Of a DNA stretch of 64,000 nt, positions 12,936 to 22,672 are shown piece after piece. Under the pieces are notes generated by a model, which was not told where the DNA came from, did no database searches, and worked only from the letters and a program-made list of their open reading frames with translations. Numbering within the stretch: the stretch's first letter is position 1; each line of letters starts with the position of its first letter. The DNA lies in contig NZ_MUNS01000039.1 of assembly GCF_002002705.1 (NCBI RefSeq), positions 46,779 through 110,778 of the forward strand. The letters run 5' to 3'. Made by a program: the position numbers and the translations under genes. The stretch comes from Polaromonas sp. C04. GTDB taxonomy: Bacteria > Pseudomonadota > Gammaproteobacteria > Burkholderiales > Burkholderiaceae_C.

Positions 12936-15101
12936 TTACCGCGCCGCGTTCCGATCGGTGATCATTTTTGGTGTGATGAACACCAGCATTTCCTGTTTGT
13001 TGGAGACGCGCGAATTGGTCTTGAACAGATTGCCCACCACCGGAATGTCGCCCAGCAGCGGCACCTTGTCGGTGTTGTTGGTCTCGGTCAGCGTGTAAAT
13101 GCCGCCGATGACGACGGTGCCGCCGTTTTCCACCAGCACCTGGGTCTTGACGTGCTTGGTGTTGATCGCATAACCGGCCGAGGTGGCCTGGCCCACGGAG
13201 TCGTTGCTCACATCCAGGTCCAGAATGATGTTGCCTTCGGGCGTGATTTGTGGCGTGACTTCAAGCGACAGGTTGGCCTTCTGGAAGGCGATCGAGGTGG
13301 CGCCGCTCGACGTTGCCGTCTGGTAGGGCAACTGGGTTCCCTGCTCGATGATGGCCTTGGTCTGGTCGGCCGTGACGACGCGCGGGCTGGACACCACCTT
13401 GCCCTTGCCATCGGCCTCTAATGCCGAAATCTCCAGGTTCAGCATGCGCGAGACGCTGGGTGTGAACAGCGACAGTGCAAACGAGGCGGGCGAATTGCTG
13501 TCCGTCGAGGTGGCCGGCAAATTGACGAAGTTGCCGTTGTTGAACAGCGGGTTGGTGGATGTGGCCGTGGACGTCACGACGCCGCCTGAATTGGTCACCG
13601 AGTAGGTCGTCCCGGCAACGCCGGCGGGCGTGAAAGGCGTGGTGCCGGCAGAGTACCGGGTCCCGATGACGCCCCCGCCCAGCCTCACACCCAGCGACTT
13701 GCTGAAGGTGTCGGTCGCCTCCACGATGCGCGCCTCGATCAGCACCTGGCGCACCGGAATGTCGAGCTTGCTGATCAATTGCTGCACCTGGTCGAGCGTG
13801 GAGGCAATGTCGGAGACGAACAGCTGGTTGGTACGCGGCTCGGCAATCACACTGCCGCGCGGGCTCAAAATACGTGCACTGCCGGTGCTGCCGGCACCGC
13901 CACCACCGCCCGCACCGGCGACTCCAACGCCGTTCAACTGCCCGGCAATGGTGACCGCCTTGGCGTAGTTGAGCTGGAACGACTGGGTCCGCAAGGGCTC
14001 CAGCCCCTGCAGTGCGGCCTTGGCTTCGAGATCACGCTTTTCCTTGGCATCGAGCTCATCCTTGGGCGCGATCCACAGCACGCTGCCGTTCTTGCGCATG
14101 CCCAGGCCCTTGGCCTGCAGAATGATGTCCAGCGCCTGGTCCCACGGCACGTCCTTGAGCCGCAGCGTCAGTGAGCCCGTCACCGAGTCGGAGGTGACCA
14201 CGTTGAAGTTGGTGAAATCGGCGATCACCTGCAACAGCGATCGAACCTCGATGTTCTGGAAATTCAGCGACAGCTTTTCGCCGTTGTAACCTTGGCCCTG
14301 GGTCAGTTTGGTCGGGTCGATTTTTTGCGGCCGGACTTCTATGACGAACTGGTTGCCGCTCTGGTAGGCGCTGTGCTCCCAGGCGCCCTTGGGCTCAATC
14401 ACCATGCGCACCCGGTCGCCCGACTGGAACGTGGTGATGGTCTGCACCGGCGTGCCGAAGTCCGCCACGTCCAGGCGGCGGCGCAGCCCCTCGGGCAGCG
14501 ATGACTTCATGAACTCCACCACCAGGGTCTGCCCCTGCTGGCGAATGTCGACACCCACCTGGTCATTTGCCAGGTCCACCACGACCTTGCCGGTGTCGCC
14601 TGTGCCGCGCCGGAAATCGAGGTTTTTGATGGGTACGGTGTCGCGATTGCCGTTTTCGGCAAAAGTGGACGTTGCGGCCACGGCCGGCGCCGCAGCGGCG
14701 GTCGACTCCAGCGAGATCAGCAGCGACTTGCCCTGAATTTCGGTCTTGTAGGCCGCGATCCGCTTGAGGTTGAGCACCACCCGCGTGCGTTCTCCCGCCT
14801 GCACGACATTGACGGACTTCAGGTTGCCCTGGTTGATGTCCACGGTGGAGCGGCCCAGGCCGTTCGTCACCCCCGGAAAGTCGAGCGCGATTCTGGCCGG
14901 CGTCTGGATTGAAAACCCGGTGGGAACCGCCGCCAGCGGTTGCGTCAAGTCGATCCGGATCACTTCGGAGCCCCCCTGGATCGAGCCGCTGACGGCTTCG
15001 ATCGCATTTTGCGCATACGCGGAAAGCGATATCAGCGCGGCCCCAAGGGCCACCCCGATGTAGCGCCATGCCCGGTATGCCGTCGTGTTCTGGTGATCCA
15101 T
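12936..15101 (-). CDS. pilQ: Type IV pilus secretin
   Basis: Outer-membrane secretin through which the type IV pilus passes. 721 residues with an N-terminal signal peptide (ALISLSAYAQ) and tandem AMIN domains (about residues 35-260) that bind peptidoglycan. The secretin N-domains follow, with FQNIEVRSLLQVIADFTNFN and VPWDQALDIILQAKGLG. A Gly-rich linker leads to the C-terminal secretin core, ending in VPLLGDIPVVGNLFK, the family signature. The ATG follows the pilP stop codon without a gap (TAAATG). Confidence 0.96.
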   Translation of the reverse strand: MDHQNTTAYRAWRYIGVALGAALISLSAYAQNAIEAVSGSIQGGSEVIRIDLTQPLAAVPTGFSIQTPARIALDFPGVTNGLGRSTVDINQGNLKSVNVVQAGERTRVVLNLKRIAAYKTEIQGKSLLISLESTAAAAPAVAATSTFAENGNRDTVPIKNLDFRRGTGDTGKVVVDLANDQVGVDIRQQGQTLVVEFMKSSLPEGLRRRLDVADFGTPVQTITTFQSGDRVRMVIEPKGAWEHSAYQSGNQFVIEVRPQKIDPTKLTQGQGYNGEKLSLNFQNIEVRSLLQVIADFTNFNVVTSDSVTGSLTLRLKDVPWDQALDIILQAKGLGMRKNGSVLWIAPKDELDAKEKRDLEAKAALQGLEPLRTQSFQLNYAKAVTIAGQLNGVGVAGAGGGGGAGSTGSARILSPRGSVIAEPRTNQLFVSDIASTLDQVQQLISKLDIPVRQVLIEARIVEATDTFSKSLGVRLGGGVIGTRYSAGTTPFTPAGVAGTTYSVTNSGGVVTSTATSTNPLFNNGNFVNLPATSTDSNSPASFALSLFTPSVSRMLNLEISALEADGKGKVVSSPRVVTADQTKAIIEQGTQLPYQTATSSGATSIAFQKANLSLEVTPQITPEGNIILDLDVSNDSVGQATSAGYAINTKHVKTQVLVENGGTVVIGGIYTLTETNNTDKVPLLGDIPVVGNLFKTNSRVSNKQEMLVFITPKMITDRNAAR

Positions 15102-15644
15102 TTATTTTGACCTCTCTTGCAACTGCAATGTGGCAGGGCGTTCAATCCATTCGCCAGCGGCGTCCTGCACAATTTCGCGCAAAGTGACTTCTGTTTCGGT
15201 GATCTTGGTGATCCGGCCATAGTTCTGCCCCAGGTAGTTGCCCGGGCGAACCTGGTACAGCAGGTTGTCGACCCGCACCAGCGCCACCGGCTTGCCCGCC
15301 TTGTCCAGGCTTCCGACCATGACCATGGCGTCCAGCGGAAACGCCTCCAGCGGCTCCTTGCGGCGCGCCAGCTCGGGGGCCACCAGTGCTGCATTGGAGG
15401 CGCCCTGGCCAGACTCGCGCTTCAGGGCCTGGGTCAGCTTCTGCAGGCTGAAGGGGTCTATCACGCCGGCTTCGGTGTAACTTTGCGGAATGAACTGCTT
15501 GGGCTCGGAAATGGGGGTGATGCGGGGATGCGCGGCGTTGCGCTGCGCGGTCATCCACTCCTGCAACTCTTCGTGGTCGGAGGCACCACAGCCCGCCAGC
15601 ACCAGCGTGGCCAGGCAGACCAGAGCCATGCGCGCGACTGTCAT
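15102..15644 (-). CDS. pilP: Type IV pilus lipoprotein PilP
   Basis: Inner-membrane lipoprotein that links the PilM/N/O platform to PilQ. 180 residues, lipobox LAGC at residues 16-19, and a C-terminal beta domain with YLGQNYGRITKITETEVTLREIV typical of PilP. It overlaps pilO by four bases (ATGA) and abuts pilQ. Confidence 0.94.
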   Translation of the reverse strand: MTVARMALVCLATLVLAGCGASDHEELQEWMTAQRNAAHPRITPISEPKQFIPQSYTEAGVIDPFSLQKLTQALKRESGQGASNAALVAPELARRKEPLEAFPLDAMVMVGSLDKAGKPVALVRVDNLLYQVRPGNYLGQNYGRITKITETEVTLREIVQDAAGEWIERPATLQLQERSK

Positions 15645-16315
15645 TTCTTGGCTCCCTTAGGCGCAGCGGCCTTGCGCTGGGCTTCAATCTCATCCTGGTC
15701 AAGGTAACGGAAGGTCTTGGCGGTGGCATCCATGGACAGCGCGCCATCTTTCCCCGGCACGATGCTCAGGTTGTTCAGGGTCACGATCCGCGACAGGTTG
15801 GCGATGTCGGAGGCAAAGGCGCCGATATCGTGATAGCTGCCCGTCACCCGCACCGCGATGGGCAGTTCCGCGTAGTAATCCTTGACCACGACCTGCCCGG
15901 GACGGAACAGGTCGAACTGCAGGCTGCGCCCGAGGCCCGCCTGGTTGATGTCTGACAACAGCGCATCCATCTCGGCCTTGCTGGGAAGCTGCTTTTCCAG
16001 CTGCGTCACATACTGCAGAACCTGTTCACGCTGCTTCTTCAAGGCATCCAGATTCACGGCCTGCGCCACCTTTTTCTGGTAGTCCGCGCGCAGCGTGACT
16101 TCCTGGGCACGGTCTGCCTCCAGTTCGGCATCGGAGTTGTTGAGCCAGACGAACCACAAAATAATCACCACCAGCAGCGCCACCGCCGCCGCCAGCAGAT
16201 TGCGCGGCAGGGCGGGCCATGAAGAGGGATCGTTCGGATTCAGGCCGCTGAATTGCGACTGCAGCCGGGCCAGATGAGCCGACAGGTCGGGGCTTATTTT
16301 GGATTTGGTGGCCAT
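15641..16315 (-). CDS. pilO: Type IV pilus alignment protein PilO
   Basis: 224 residues with one N-terminal transmembrane helix (LLAAAVALLVVIILWFVWL), a coiled coil (EADRAQEVTLRADYQKKVAQ onward) and a ferredoxin-like periplasmic domain. It pairs with PilN in the alignment complex. 12 bp separate it from pilN. Confidence 0.94.
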   Translation of the reverse strand: MATKSKISPDLSAHLARLQSQFSGLNPNDPSSWPALPRNLLAAAVALLVVIILWFVWLNNSDAELEADRAQEVTLRADYQKKVAQAVNLDALKKQREQVLQYVTQLEKQLPSKAEMDALLSDINQAGLGRSLQFDLFRPGQVVVKDYYAELPIAVRVTGSYHDIGAFASDIANLSRIVTLNNLSIVPGKDGALSMDATAKTFRYLDQDEIEAQRKAAAPKGAKK

Positions 16316-16327
16316 GGCGCGTGTCCG

Positions 16328-16969
16328 TTACGGCTTCGCCGGCGTTGCAGCGGGCGCAGCAGGATGTGGCGCAGCAGCACTGGCACCGGAGGCAGGTTTT
16401 GAAGGATCACTGGGTCGCTTCAGCGCCACGCTCAGCGTGAAATTCGATACCCGACGCTGGTCTCTGGCGCTCAGCGCCACCGTGCCCGCCACGATTTCCA
16501 CCAGTTCGGGGTGGTCCAGCCAGGGGCTGGCGTTGGACAGGTTGCGCAGCAGTTCGGAAACACGTTCGTTGGATTGCGCCACACCCTTGAGCGTCACTTT
16601 CTGCTTTTCCTGGACCATGCTGGTGATGTACACGCCATCCGGCAACTGCTTGGCAAGTTCGTTGAGCAGGTTCACCGGCAGGTTGCGGTCCGATTGCAAA
16701 TCTTCTACGGCCTGCTGGCGCGCGCGCAGCGCGGCAATCTCGGTCTGCAGGCTGGCAATGTCCTTGATTTGGCTGTCGAGCCGCTTGTTTTCGGCCTGCA
16801 GGTAGTTGTTCTTGCTTTCCTGGCTGGAAATTTGCGCCTGGTACCAGAGGTAAATTCCGCCCGACAGCAGCCCCCCGATCAGTGCGGCGGCTCCCAGTGA
16901 GGCATAAAACGCATCGCGCCGCTGTTTGCGTGCCGCCTCCCGGTGCGGCAGCAGGTTGATCAGGATCAC
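16328..16969 (-). CDS. pilN: Type IV pilus assembly protein PilN
   Basis: 213 residues. The start is taken as the GTG at 16969, giving M-ILINLLPHRE, the conserved cytoplasmic motif that inserts into PilM. GGAGG lies 8 bp upstream and the GTG overlaps the pilM TGA stop (GTGA). An open frame extends 10 codons further but breaks this match. One transmembrane helix (ALIGGLLSGGIYLWY), a coiled coil, then the periplasmic fold. The C-terminus is Ala/Pro-rich. Confidence 0.93.
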   Translation of the reverse strand: MILINLLPHREAARKQRRDAFYASLGAAALIGGLLSGGIYLWYQAQISSQESKNNYLQAENKRLDSQIKDIASLQTEIAALRARQQAVEDLQSDRNLPVNLLNELAKQLPDGVYITSMVQEKQKVTLKGVAQSNERVSELLRNLSNASPWLDHPELVEIVAGTVALSARDQRRVSNFTLSVALKRPSDPSKPASGASAAAPHPAAPAATPAKP

Positions 16970-18045
16970 TGCAGAAACCTCCGCATCGCCAGCCCGCACG
17001 ACGTCAGATAGGACGACGCTTCGCGCAGCATTTTCTTCTCGCGCACACCGTCGCCAATTTCCATGCCGTCGAAGGGATTGAGCACGCTGCAGGCAAATGA
17101 GGTGTGTTGCGTCACGGCTTCGGTCAGGCCGGGCAAGGCCGCCGAGCCGCCGGCCAGCATGATGTAGTCCACCCGGTTGTGCGGCGTGCTGGTGAAGAAG
17201 AACTGCAATGCGCGCCCGATCTCCTGCGCCATGCTCTCCACGAAAGGCGTCAGGACCCCGTCGATGTAGTCATCGGGCAGATCGCCATTGCGTTTTTTGG
17301 CTTCGGCCTCTTCGGGCGAAAAACCATACTGGCGCACGATCAGTTGCGACAGCTGGGCGCCGCCAAAGGCCTGGTCGCGGTCGTACAGCACTTCGTCGTT
17401 GCGGATGACCTGCATGCTGGTGGTGAAGGCCCCCACTTCGAACAGCGCCACGATGGTATCGAGCCCCTTGTTGGGCAGGTTCTCGATCAGCCGCCCGGTC
17501 GCAAGGCGGGAGGCATAAGACTCGACATCGATGATGACGGGCTTGAGGCCGGCCGCTTCGGCCAGGCCTTGCCGGTCCTGGACCTTTTCCTTGCGCGAGG
17601 CGGCAATCAACACCTCGACGTCGCCAGCCGATGAGGCACTGGGCCCGACCACACAGAAGTCCAGGCTGACCTCATCCAGGGAGAAAGGAATGTACTGATT
17701 GGCTTCGGATTCGACCTGAATCTCCAGCTCCGGCTCGGACATGCCGCCCGGCAGGACGATTTTCTTGGTGATGACGGCGGACGGCGGCAAGGCCAGCGCC
17801 ACATTCTTGGCGCGGGTGCCGCTTTTCTTCACGACGCGGCGCACCGCATCGGCGACCTCGTCGAACTTTTCCACATTGCCGTCCGTGATCCAGCCGCGCT
17901 CGAGCGGCTCCATCGCGCAGCGCTCGAGCACCAGATTGCCCTCCTTGTCACGGCCCAATTCGACCAGCTTGACACTGGACGAGCTGATGTCCAAACCGAG
18001 CAAGGGTGCGGGCTGGCGGCTAAATAACGATCCCAGTGAGATCAA
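16966..18045 (-). CDS. pilM: Type IV pilus actin-like ATPase PilM
   Basis: Cytoplasmic actin-fold protein of the pilus inner-membrane platform. I place the start at a TTG (18045), giving M-ISLGSLFSRQPAPLLGLDIS and 359 residues, the usual length. AGGGGA lies just upstream. The open frame extends 58 codons further with no family resemblance. Blocks seen: LGLDISSSSVKLVEL (phosphate 1), YIMLAGGSAALPGL (adenosine loop). First gene of pilMNOPQ. Confidence 0.92.
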   Translation of the reverse strand: MISLGSLFSRQPAPLLGLDISSSSVKLVELGRDKEGNLVLERCAMEPLERGWITDGNVEKFDEVADAVRRVVKKSGTRAKNVALALPPSAVITKKIVLPGGMSEPELEIQVESEANQYIPFSLDEVSLDFCVVGPSASSAGDVEVLIAASRKEKVQDRQGLAEAAGLKPVIIDVESYASRLATGRLIENLPNKGLDTIVALFEVGAFTTSMQVIRNDEVLYDRDQAFGGAQLSQLIVRQYGFSPEEAEAKKRNGDLPDDYIDGVLTPFVESMAQEIGRALQFFFTSTPHNRVDYIMLAGGSAALPGLTEAVTQHTSFACSVLNPFDGMEIGDGVREKKMLREASSYLTSCGLAMRRFLQ

Positions 18046-18251
18046 GAAAGTCCCCTGTAACCAGCTGTAAAACAACTGAACTAGCGTAAGAATGCTTGTG
18101 AATGCTATCAGCAAGACCTCTGTGCAACCAAGAGATTCCCAAAATCGGCATCTTCCAACCGTTGTCAAAAGCCGACGTTTCGTGCGTAGCGGCGCTTGCT
18201 CCGGGGATCTGGGGCGCACAAGGCCTTACACGAGTAACGACCACGAGGAGC

Positions 18252-18279
18252 CTTCAACCCACGCTCCGATTTCTATAAT
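18252..18279 (+). promoter_or_regulatory. Candidate sigma70 promoter of mrcA
   Basis: A perfect -10 hexamer TATAAT lies at 18274-18279, 27 bp before the mrcA ATG, with a weak -35 (CTTCAA, 18252-18257) at 16-bp spacing. The rest of the 260-bp divergent region (18046-18305) must also hold the pilM promoter, which I could not place. Confidence 0.5.
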
Positions 18280-18305
18280 GGGGACGCGACATCACCTGGA
18301 CTTTT

Positions 18306-20714
18306 ATGCCCGCCCGACCCGAATCCGACAAAGCCCCCAAACCTCCGAAAGTCATTGAAAGCCAAAGCCCCGCCTGGCTGCGCTGGTTCTGGCGCCTGGC
18401 CTTGTGGGGCGCGGGTCTGGCCGTTGCCGGCGCGGCGGCCCTGCTGATGGTGATCGCCGTGGCGCTGGCCGTGGCCTATCCGAACTTGCCCGACATCGAC
18501 GCGCTCACGGACTACCGGCCCAAGCTGCCGCTGCGGGTATTTACCTCGGAGGGCGTGCTGATCGGCGAATACGGCGAGGAGCGCCGCAACCTGACGCCGA
18601 TCAAGGACATTCCCGCGATCATGAAGGACGCGGTGCTGTCCATCGAGGACGCGCACTTCTACCAGCACGGCGGCGTCGACTACCCGGGCGTGATCCGGGC
18701 CGCGCTGGCCAACCTCGGGCATGCCAAGAGCCAGGGCGCCTCCACCATCACCATGCAGGTCGCGCGCAACGTGTACCTGTCGGCGGAGAAAAGCTACACC
18801 CGCAAGATTTATGAAATCCTGCTGACGTTCAAGCTCGAGCACCGGCTGACGAAAGACCAGATCCTCGAGATCTACATGAACCAGATCTATCTGGGCAACC
18901 GCGCCTATGGTTTTGCCTCCGCCTGCGAAACGTATTTCGGCAAGCCGCTGAAGGACATCACCATTGCCGAGGCTGCCATGCTCGCCGGGCTGCCCAAGGC
19001 ACCATCGGCCTACAACCCGATCAACAACCCGGCCCGGGCGCGCTCGCGCCAGCTCTACATCATCGAGCGCATGCAGGAAAACGGCTACATCACGCAGGCG
19101 CAGGCCGATGCCGCCAAAAAAGAGGAACTGGATGTCAAATCCGGCCCCGAGGAGGGGCGCGTGCATGCCGAATACGTGGCTGAAATGGTGCGGCAACTGA
19201 TGTTTGCGCAATATGGCGACGCCACCTACACGCGCGGCCTGGATGTCTACACCACGCTGAATGCGGCCGACCAGACCGCGGCCTATCAGGCGCTGCGCAA
19301 GGGCATCATGGACTTCGAGCGGCGCCAGATTTACCGCGGCCCGGAAGAGTTCATCGATCTGCCGGCCGACCCGAAGGAGGCCGAGGACGTGATCGACGAT
19401 GCGCTGGTCGACCACCCCGACAACGATGACCTGATGGCGGCCGTGGTGCTGCAGGCCAGCGCAAAGAAAATCACGGCCATCCGCCAGAACGGCGACACCA
19501 TCGAGATCACCGGCGACGGCCTGCGTCCGGCCCGGGCGGGGCTCTACGACAAGGCGCCGTCCAACGTCAAGATCAGGCGCGGCGCCGTCATCCGCGTGAT
19601 CCAGACCCCCAAGGGCACTTGGGAAGTGACCCAGCTGCCCGAAGTGGAAGGCGCGCTCGTGGCGATGGATCCGCGCAACGGCGCCATCAAGGCGCTGGTG
19701 GGCGGCTTTGATTTCAACAAGAGCAAGTTCAACCACGTCACCCAGGCGTGGCGCCAGCCCGGCTCCAGTTTCAAGCCCTTCATCTACTCGTCGGCCCTCG
19801 AAAAAGGCTTTACCCCGGCGACGATCATCAACGACGCGCCGCTGTTTTTCGATGCCGGCGTGACAGGGGGCCAGCCCTGGGAGCCGAAGAACTACGAAAA
19901 CACGTTCGAGGGGCCGATCTCGCTGCGGCGCGCGCTGGCCAAGTCCATCAATACCGTCTCCATCCGCGTGCTGCAGGCCGTGGGCCCGCAGTACGCCCAG
20001 GACTGGATCACGCGCTTTGGCTTCGATGCCGACAAACACCCGGCCTATCTGACCATGGCCCTGGGCGCCGGCTCGGTCACACCGCTGCAGATGGCAACGG
20101 CCTATTCGGTGTTTGCCAACAGCGGCTACCGCGTGAACCCCTACCTGGTGACGAAGGTGACCGACCACCGGGGCAAAGCGCTGGCAGAGGCTGTGCCGCC
20201 CGTCGCCGACCGCTCCGCCCGCGTCATCCCCGCGCGCAACGCCTTTGTGATGCAAAGCCTGCTGCAGGAAGTCACGCGTTCCGGCACGGGCGCGTCGGCG
20301 CAGCGCATCCTCAAGCGACCCGACATCTACGGCAAGACCGGGACCACGAATGACTCCCTGGATGGCTGGTTTGCGGGCTACCAGCCGACACTGACGGCCA
20401 TCGCCTGGATGGGCTTCGACACGCCGCGCAGCCTCGGCGACCGCGAAACCGGCGGCGGTGTGGCGCTGCCGATCTGGATCAACTTCATGCAAAGCGCGCT
20501 CAAGGGCGTGCCGGTGGCCGAGACCCCGGTGCCCGAAGGCGTCGTCAACGTCGCGGGCGAGTGGTATTACGACGAGTACGCCAAGGGAGCCGGCGTGAGC
20601 AGCGTGGGGCTGCCCAACCAGCCGGCGCAGAACCCGGCAGGCACACCACCCACGCCGGCGTCACCGCCTGCGCCCAGCGAGCGGCAGCGAATTCTCGATA
20701 TGTTCAAAAGCTGA
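18306..20714 (+). CDS. mrcA: Penicillin-binding protein 1A
   Basis: Bifunctional peptidoglycan glycosyltransferase/transpeptidase, 802 residues, anchored by one N-terminal helix (about residues 35-60). The glycosyltransferase domain shows EDAHFYQHGGVDYPGVIRA with the catalytic Glu, GASTITMQVARN, and KDQILEIYMNQIYLGNRAYG. The transpeptidase domain shows SSFK (catalytic Ser, context RQPGSSFKPF), SIN, and KTG in YGKTGTTND. The C-terminal tail is Pro-rich. Divergence from pilM is the standard arrangement in proteobacteria. Confidence 0.96.
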   Translation: MPARPESDKAPKPPKVIESQSPAWLRWFWRLALWGAGLAVAGAAALLMVIAVALAVAYPNLPDIDALTDYRPKLPLRVFTSEGVLIGEYGEERRNLTPIKDIPAIMKDAVLSIEDAHFYQHGGVDYPGVIRAALANLGHAKSQGASTITMQVARNVYLSAEKSYTRKIYEILLTFKLEHRLTKDQILEIYMNQIYLGNRAYGFASACETYFGKPLKDITIAEAAMLAGLPKAPSAYNPINNPARARSRQLYIIERMQENGYITQAQADAAKKEELDVKSGPEEGRVHAEYVAEMVRQLMFAQYGDATYTRGLDVYTTLNAADQTAAYQALRKGIMDFERRQIYRGPEEFIDLPADPKEAEDVIDDALVDHPDNDDLMAAVVLQASAKKITAIRQNGDTIEITGDGLRPARAGLYDKAPSNVKIRRGAVIRVIQTPKGTWEVTQLPEVEGALVAMDPRNGAIKALVGGFDFNKSKFNHVTQAWRQPGSSFKPFIYSSALEKGFTPATIINDAPLFFDAGVTGGQPWEPKNYENTFEGPISLRRALAKSINTVSIRVLQAVGPQYAQDWITRFGFDADKHPAYLTMALGAGSVTPLQMATAYSVFANSGYRVNPYLVTKVTDHRGKALAEAVPPVADRSARVIPARNAFVMQSLLQEVTRSGTGASAQRILKRPDIYGKTGTTNDSLDGWFAGYQPTLTAIAWMGFDTPRSLGDRETGGGVALPIWINFMQSALKGVPVAETPVPEGVVNVAGEWYYDEYAKGAGVSSVGLPNQPAQNPAGTPPTPASPPAPSERQRILDMFKS

Positions 20715-20715
20715 G

Positions 20716-21057
20716 TCAGGCGCCAAAGCGCAGCGCGGTGCCCGCCTGCTCGCTGGCGCTGCGCGACAGGTTGGCGAGCAACTCGCCGCTGCCCTTGGTG
20801 TCGACCCAGTGCTGGCCGTCAAATTTGTAGTGGTGGCCGCCCGACCTGGCCGCCAGCCAGATCTCATGCAGCGGCTTTTGCAGGTTCACGACGATCTGGC
20901 TGCGGTTGGCAAAGGTGATGGTGATCATGCCGCCCACGCGCTGGTTGTCGATGTCAACCTCGGTTTCGTCGTTGATGCGGTCGCAACCCGACTCGATCTG
21001 CGCGAGCAGCGTTTCCGCCAGGTCCATGAATTGGGAGTCGGTCATTACAGTGGTCAT
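20716..21057 (-). CDS. cyaY: Frataxin homologue CyaY
   Basis: Iron-binding regulator of Fe-S cluster assembly. 113 residues from 21057, or 109 from the ATG at 21045, which gives the usual [11 protein letters not shown] start; neither has a clear Shine-Dalgarno. The acidic first helix and [37 protein letters not shown] are family hallmarks. It converges on mrcA with one base between stops and diverges from the lptM-like gene. Confidence 0.93.
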   Translation of the reverse strand: MTTVMTDSQFMDLAETLLAQIESGCDRINDETEVDIDNQRVGGMITITFANRSQIVVNLQKPLHEIWLAARSGGHHYKFDGQHWVDTKGSGELLANLSRSASEQAGTALRFGA

Positions 21058-21069
21058 TACAATTTAGCG

Positions 21070-21345
21070 ATGTCGTTCGTTACCAAAATTCTAGCCCCGG
21101 CGATGGGCCTTGCACGTGCCACGGTCGCCTTGACCGCCTGGGCGGCCTTGACTGTAACGGCATTGCTGACTTTGTCCGCCTGCGGCCAAAAAGGCGCCCT
21201 GTTTTTGCCCACGGAGCCTGCCGCCGCGCAGCGTGCCACGCTCATCCAGACACTGCGACCCGGCCAACCCGCCCAAGCCCCTGCGCCTGCCCCTGCAGCC
21301 TCTGCCCCCGCCTCTAGCGCCTCCTCGCCGGCCGCCACTCCATGA
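21070..21345 (+). CDS. lptM: LptM-like small lipoprotein
   Basis: A 91-residue lipoprotein whose signal peptide ends LSACGQKGALFLPTE. The lipobox plus CGQKGxLYLP is the signature of the YifL/LptM family, which helps LptD mature in the outer membrane. The tail is a Pro/Ala/Ser-rich low-complexity stretch. The gene overlaps lysA by four bases (ATGA), the arrangement common across proteobacteria. The start at 21070 is chosen because the longer frame upstream is antisense to cyaY. Confidence 0.85.
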   Translation: MSFVTKILAPAMGLARATVALTAWAALTVTALLTLSACGQKGALFLPTEPAAAQRATLIQTLRPGQPAQAPAPAPAASAPASSASSPAATP

Positions 21346-22640
21346 CCTCACCAAAACCATCCGCGGCCCTGCCAGGCCAGCCCTACTTTGCCTACCGCGA
21401 CGGCGAGCTGTATGCCGAAAACGTGCGCCTGGCCGACCTCGCGCGCGAACACGGCACGCCCCTGTTCGTCTATTCAAAGGCCGCCATGCTGGGGGCGCTG
21501 GCCGCCTACCAGCGCGGCTTTGCGGGCCGCAAGGCGCAGATCTGCTACGCCATGAAGGCCAACTCGTCGCTGGGTGTGCTGCAGGTATTTGCGCAGGCCG
21601 GCTGCGGCTTCGACATCGTCTCGGGCGGCGAGCTCGAGCGCGTGCTGGCGGCGGGCGGCGACGCCGCACGGGTGATTTTTTCCGGCGTGGGCAAGACCCG
21701 CGCCGAGATGCGCCAGGCGCTTGACGCGGGCATCGGCTGCTTCAACGTCGAGAGCGAGGCCGAGCTCGAGGTGCTGAACGAGGTGGCGCTGGCCGCGGGC
21801 AAGCCCGCGCGCGTGAGCATCCGCGTGAACCCGAACGTGGACCCCAAGACGCACCCCTACATTTCCACCGGCCTCAAAGGCAACAAGTTTGGCGTGGCCC
21901 ATGAGCGGGCACTCGGCGCCTACCAGCGCGCCGCCGCGCTGGCGGGCCTGCAGGTAGTGGGCATTGACTGCCACATCGGCTCGCAGATCACCGAGGCCAC
22001 GCCCTATCTGGACGCGATGGACCGGGTGCTGGACCTGGTCGAGGCGATCGAGGCCGCGGGCATTCCCATTCAGCACCTCGACTTTGGCGGCGGCCTGGGC
22101 ATCGACTACAACGGAGAAACTCCGCCGCCCGCGGACGTGCTGTGGGCGCAGCTGCTGGCCCGGCTCGACGCGCGCGGCTTTGGCCAGCGCCGGCTCATGA
22201 TCGAGCCCGGCCGCTCGCTGGTCGGCAACGCCGGCGTATGCCTCTCGGAGGTGCTGTACCTCAAGCCCGGGGAAGAAAAAAACTTCTGCATCATCGATGC
22301 CGCGATGAACGACCTGCCGCGCCCCGCCATGTACCAGGCCTTTCAACAAATCGTGCCCCTGTCACGGCGCGACGCTGGCGCGCCTGCGCCGGCCAGCTGG
22401 GACGTGGTGGGCCCGGTGTGCGAAAGCGGCGACTGGATTGGCCGTGACCGGGCGCTGGCGCTGCAGCCGGGCGACTTGCTGGCCGTGCTGTCGGCCGGTG
22501 CCTATTGCATGAGCATGGCGAGCAACTACAACACGCGCGGGCGCGCCGCCGAGGTGCTGGTCGATGGCGACCAGGCCGCGCTCATCCGCCGGCGCGAAAG
22601 CGCTGCAGACCAGATGCGCGGTGAAATTTTGCTGTCCTAG
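21342..22640 (+). CDS. lysA: Diaminopimelate decarboxylase
   Basis: PLP enzyme that makes L-lysine from meso-diaminopimelate. 432 residues. YAMKANSSLGVL carries the Schiff-base lysine. Other blocks are GFDIVSGGELERVL, HIGSQIT, DFGGGLGIDYNG (phosphate loop), EPGRSLVGNAG, and PVCESGDWIG with the active-site cysteine. Translation is coupled to the upstream lptM-like gene. Confidence 0.96.
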   Translation: MTSPKPSAALPGQPYFAYRDGELYAENVRLADLAREHGTPLFVYSKAAMLGALAAYQRGFAGRKAQICYAMKANSSLGVLQVFAQAGCGFDIVSGGELERVLAAGGDAARVIFSGVGKTRAEMRQALDAGIGCFNVESEAELEVLNEVALAAGKPARVSIRVNPNVDPKTHPYISTGLKGNKFGVAHERALGAYQRAAALAGLQVVGIDCHIGSQITEATPYLDAMDRVLDLVEAIEAAGIPIQHLDFGGGLGIDYNGETPPPADVLWAQLLARLDARGFGQRRLMIEPGRSLVGNAGVCLSEVLYLKPGEEKNFCIIDAAMNDLPRPAMYQAFQQIVPLSRRDAGAPAPASWDVVGPVCESGDWIGRDRALALQPGDLLAVLSAGAYCMSMASNYNTRGRAAEVLVDGDQAALIRRRESAADQMRGEILLS

Positions 22641-22672
22641 CGCCAGCCACCCGGCGCCTGGGAATCAGGTGA

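Noticed and set aside
18273..20492. A 739-codon open frame on the minus strand
   Set aside because: Antisense to mrcA, which carries all PBP1A motifs.
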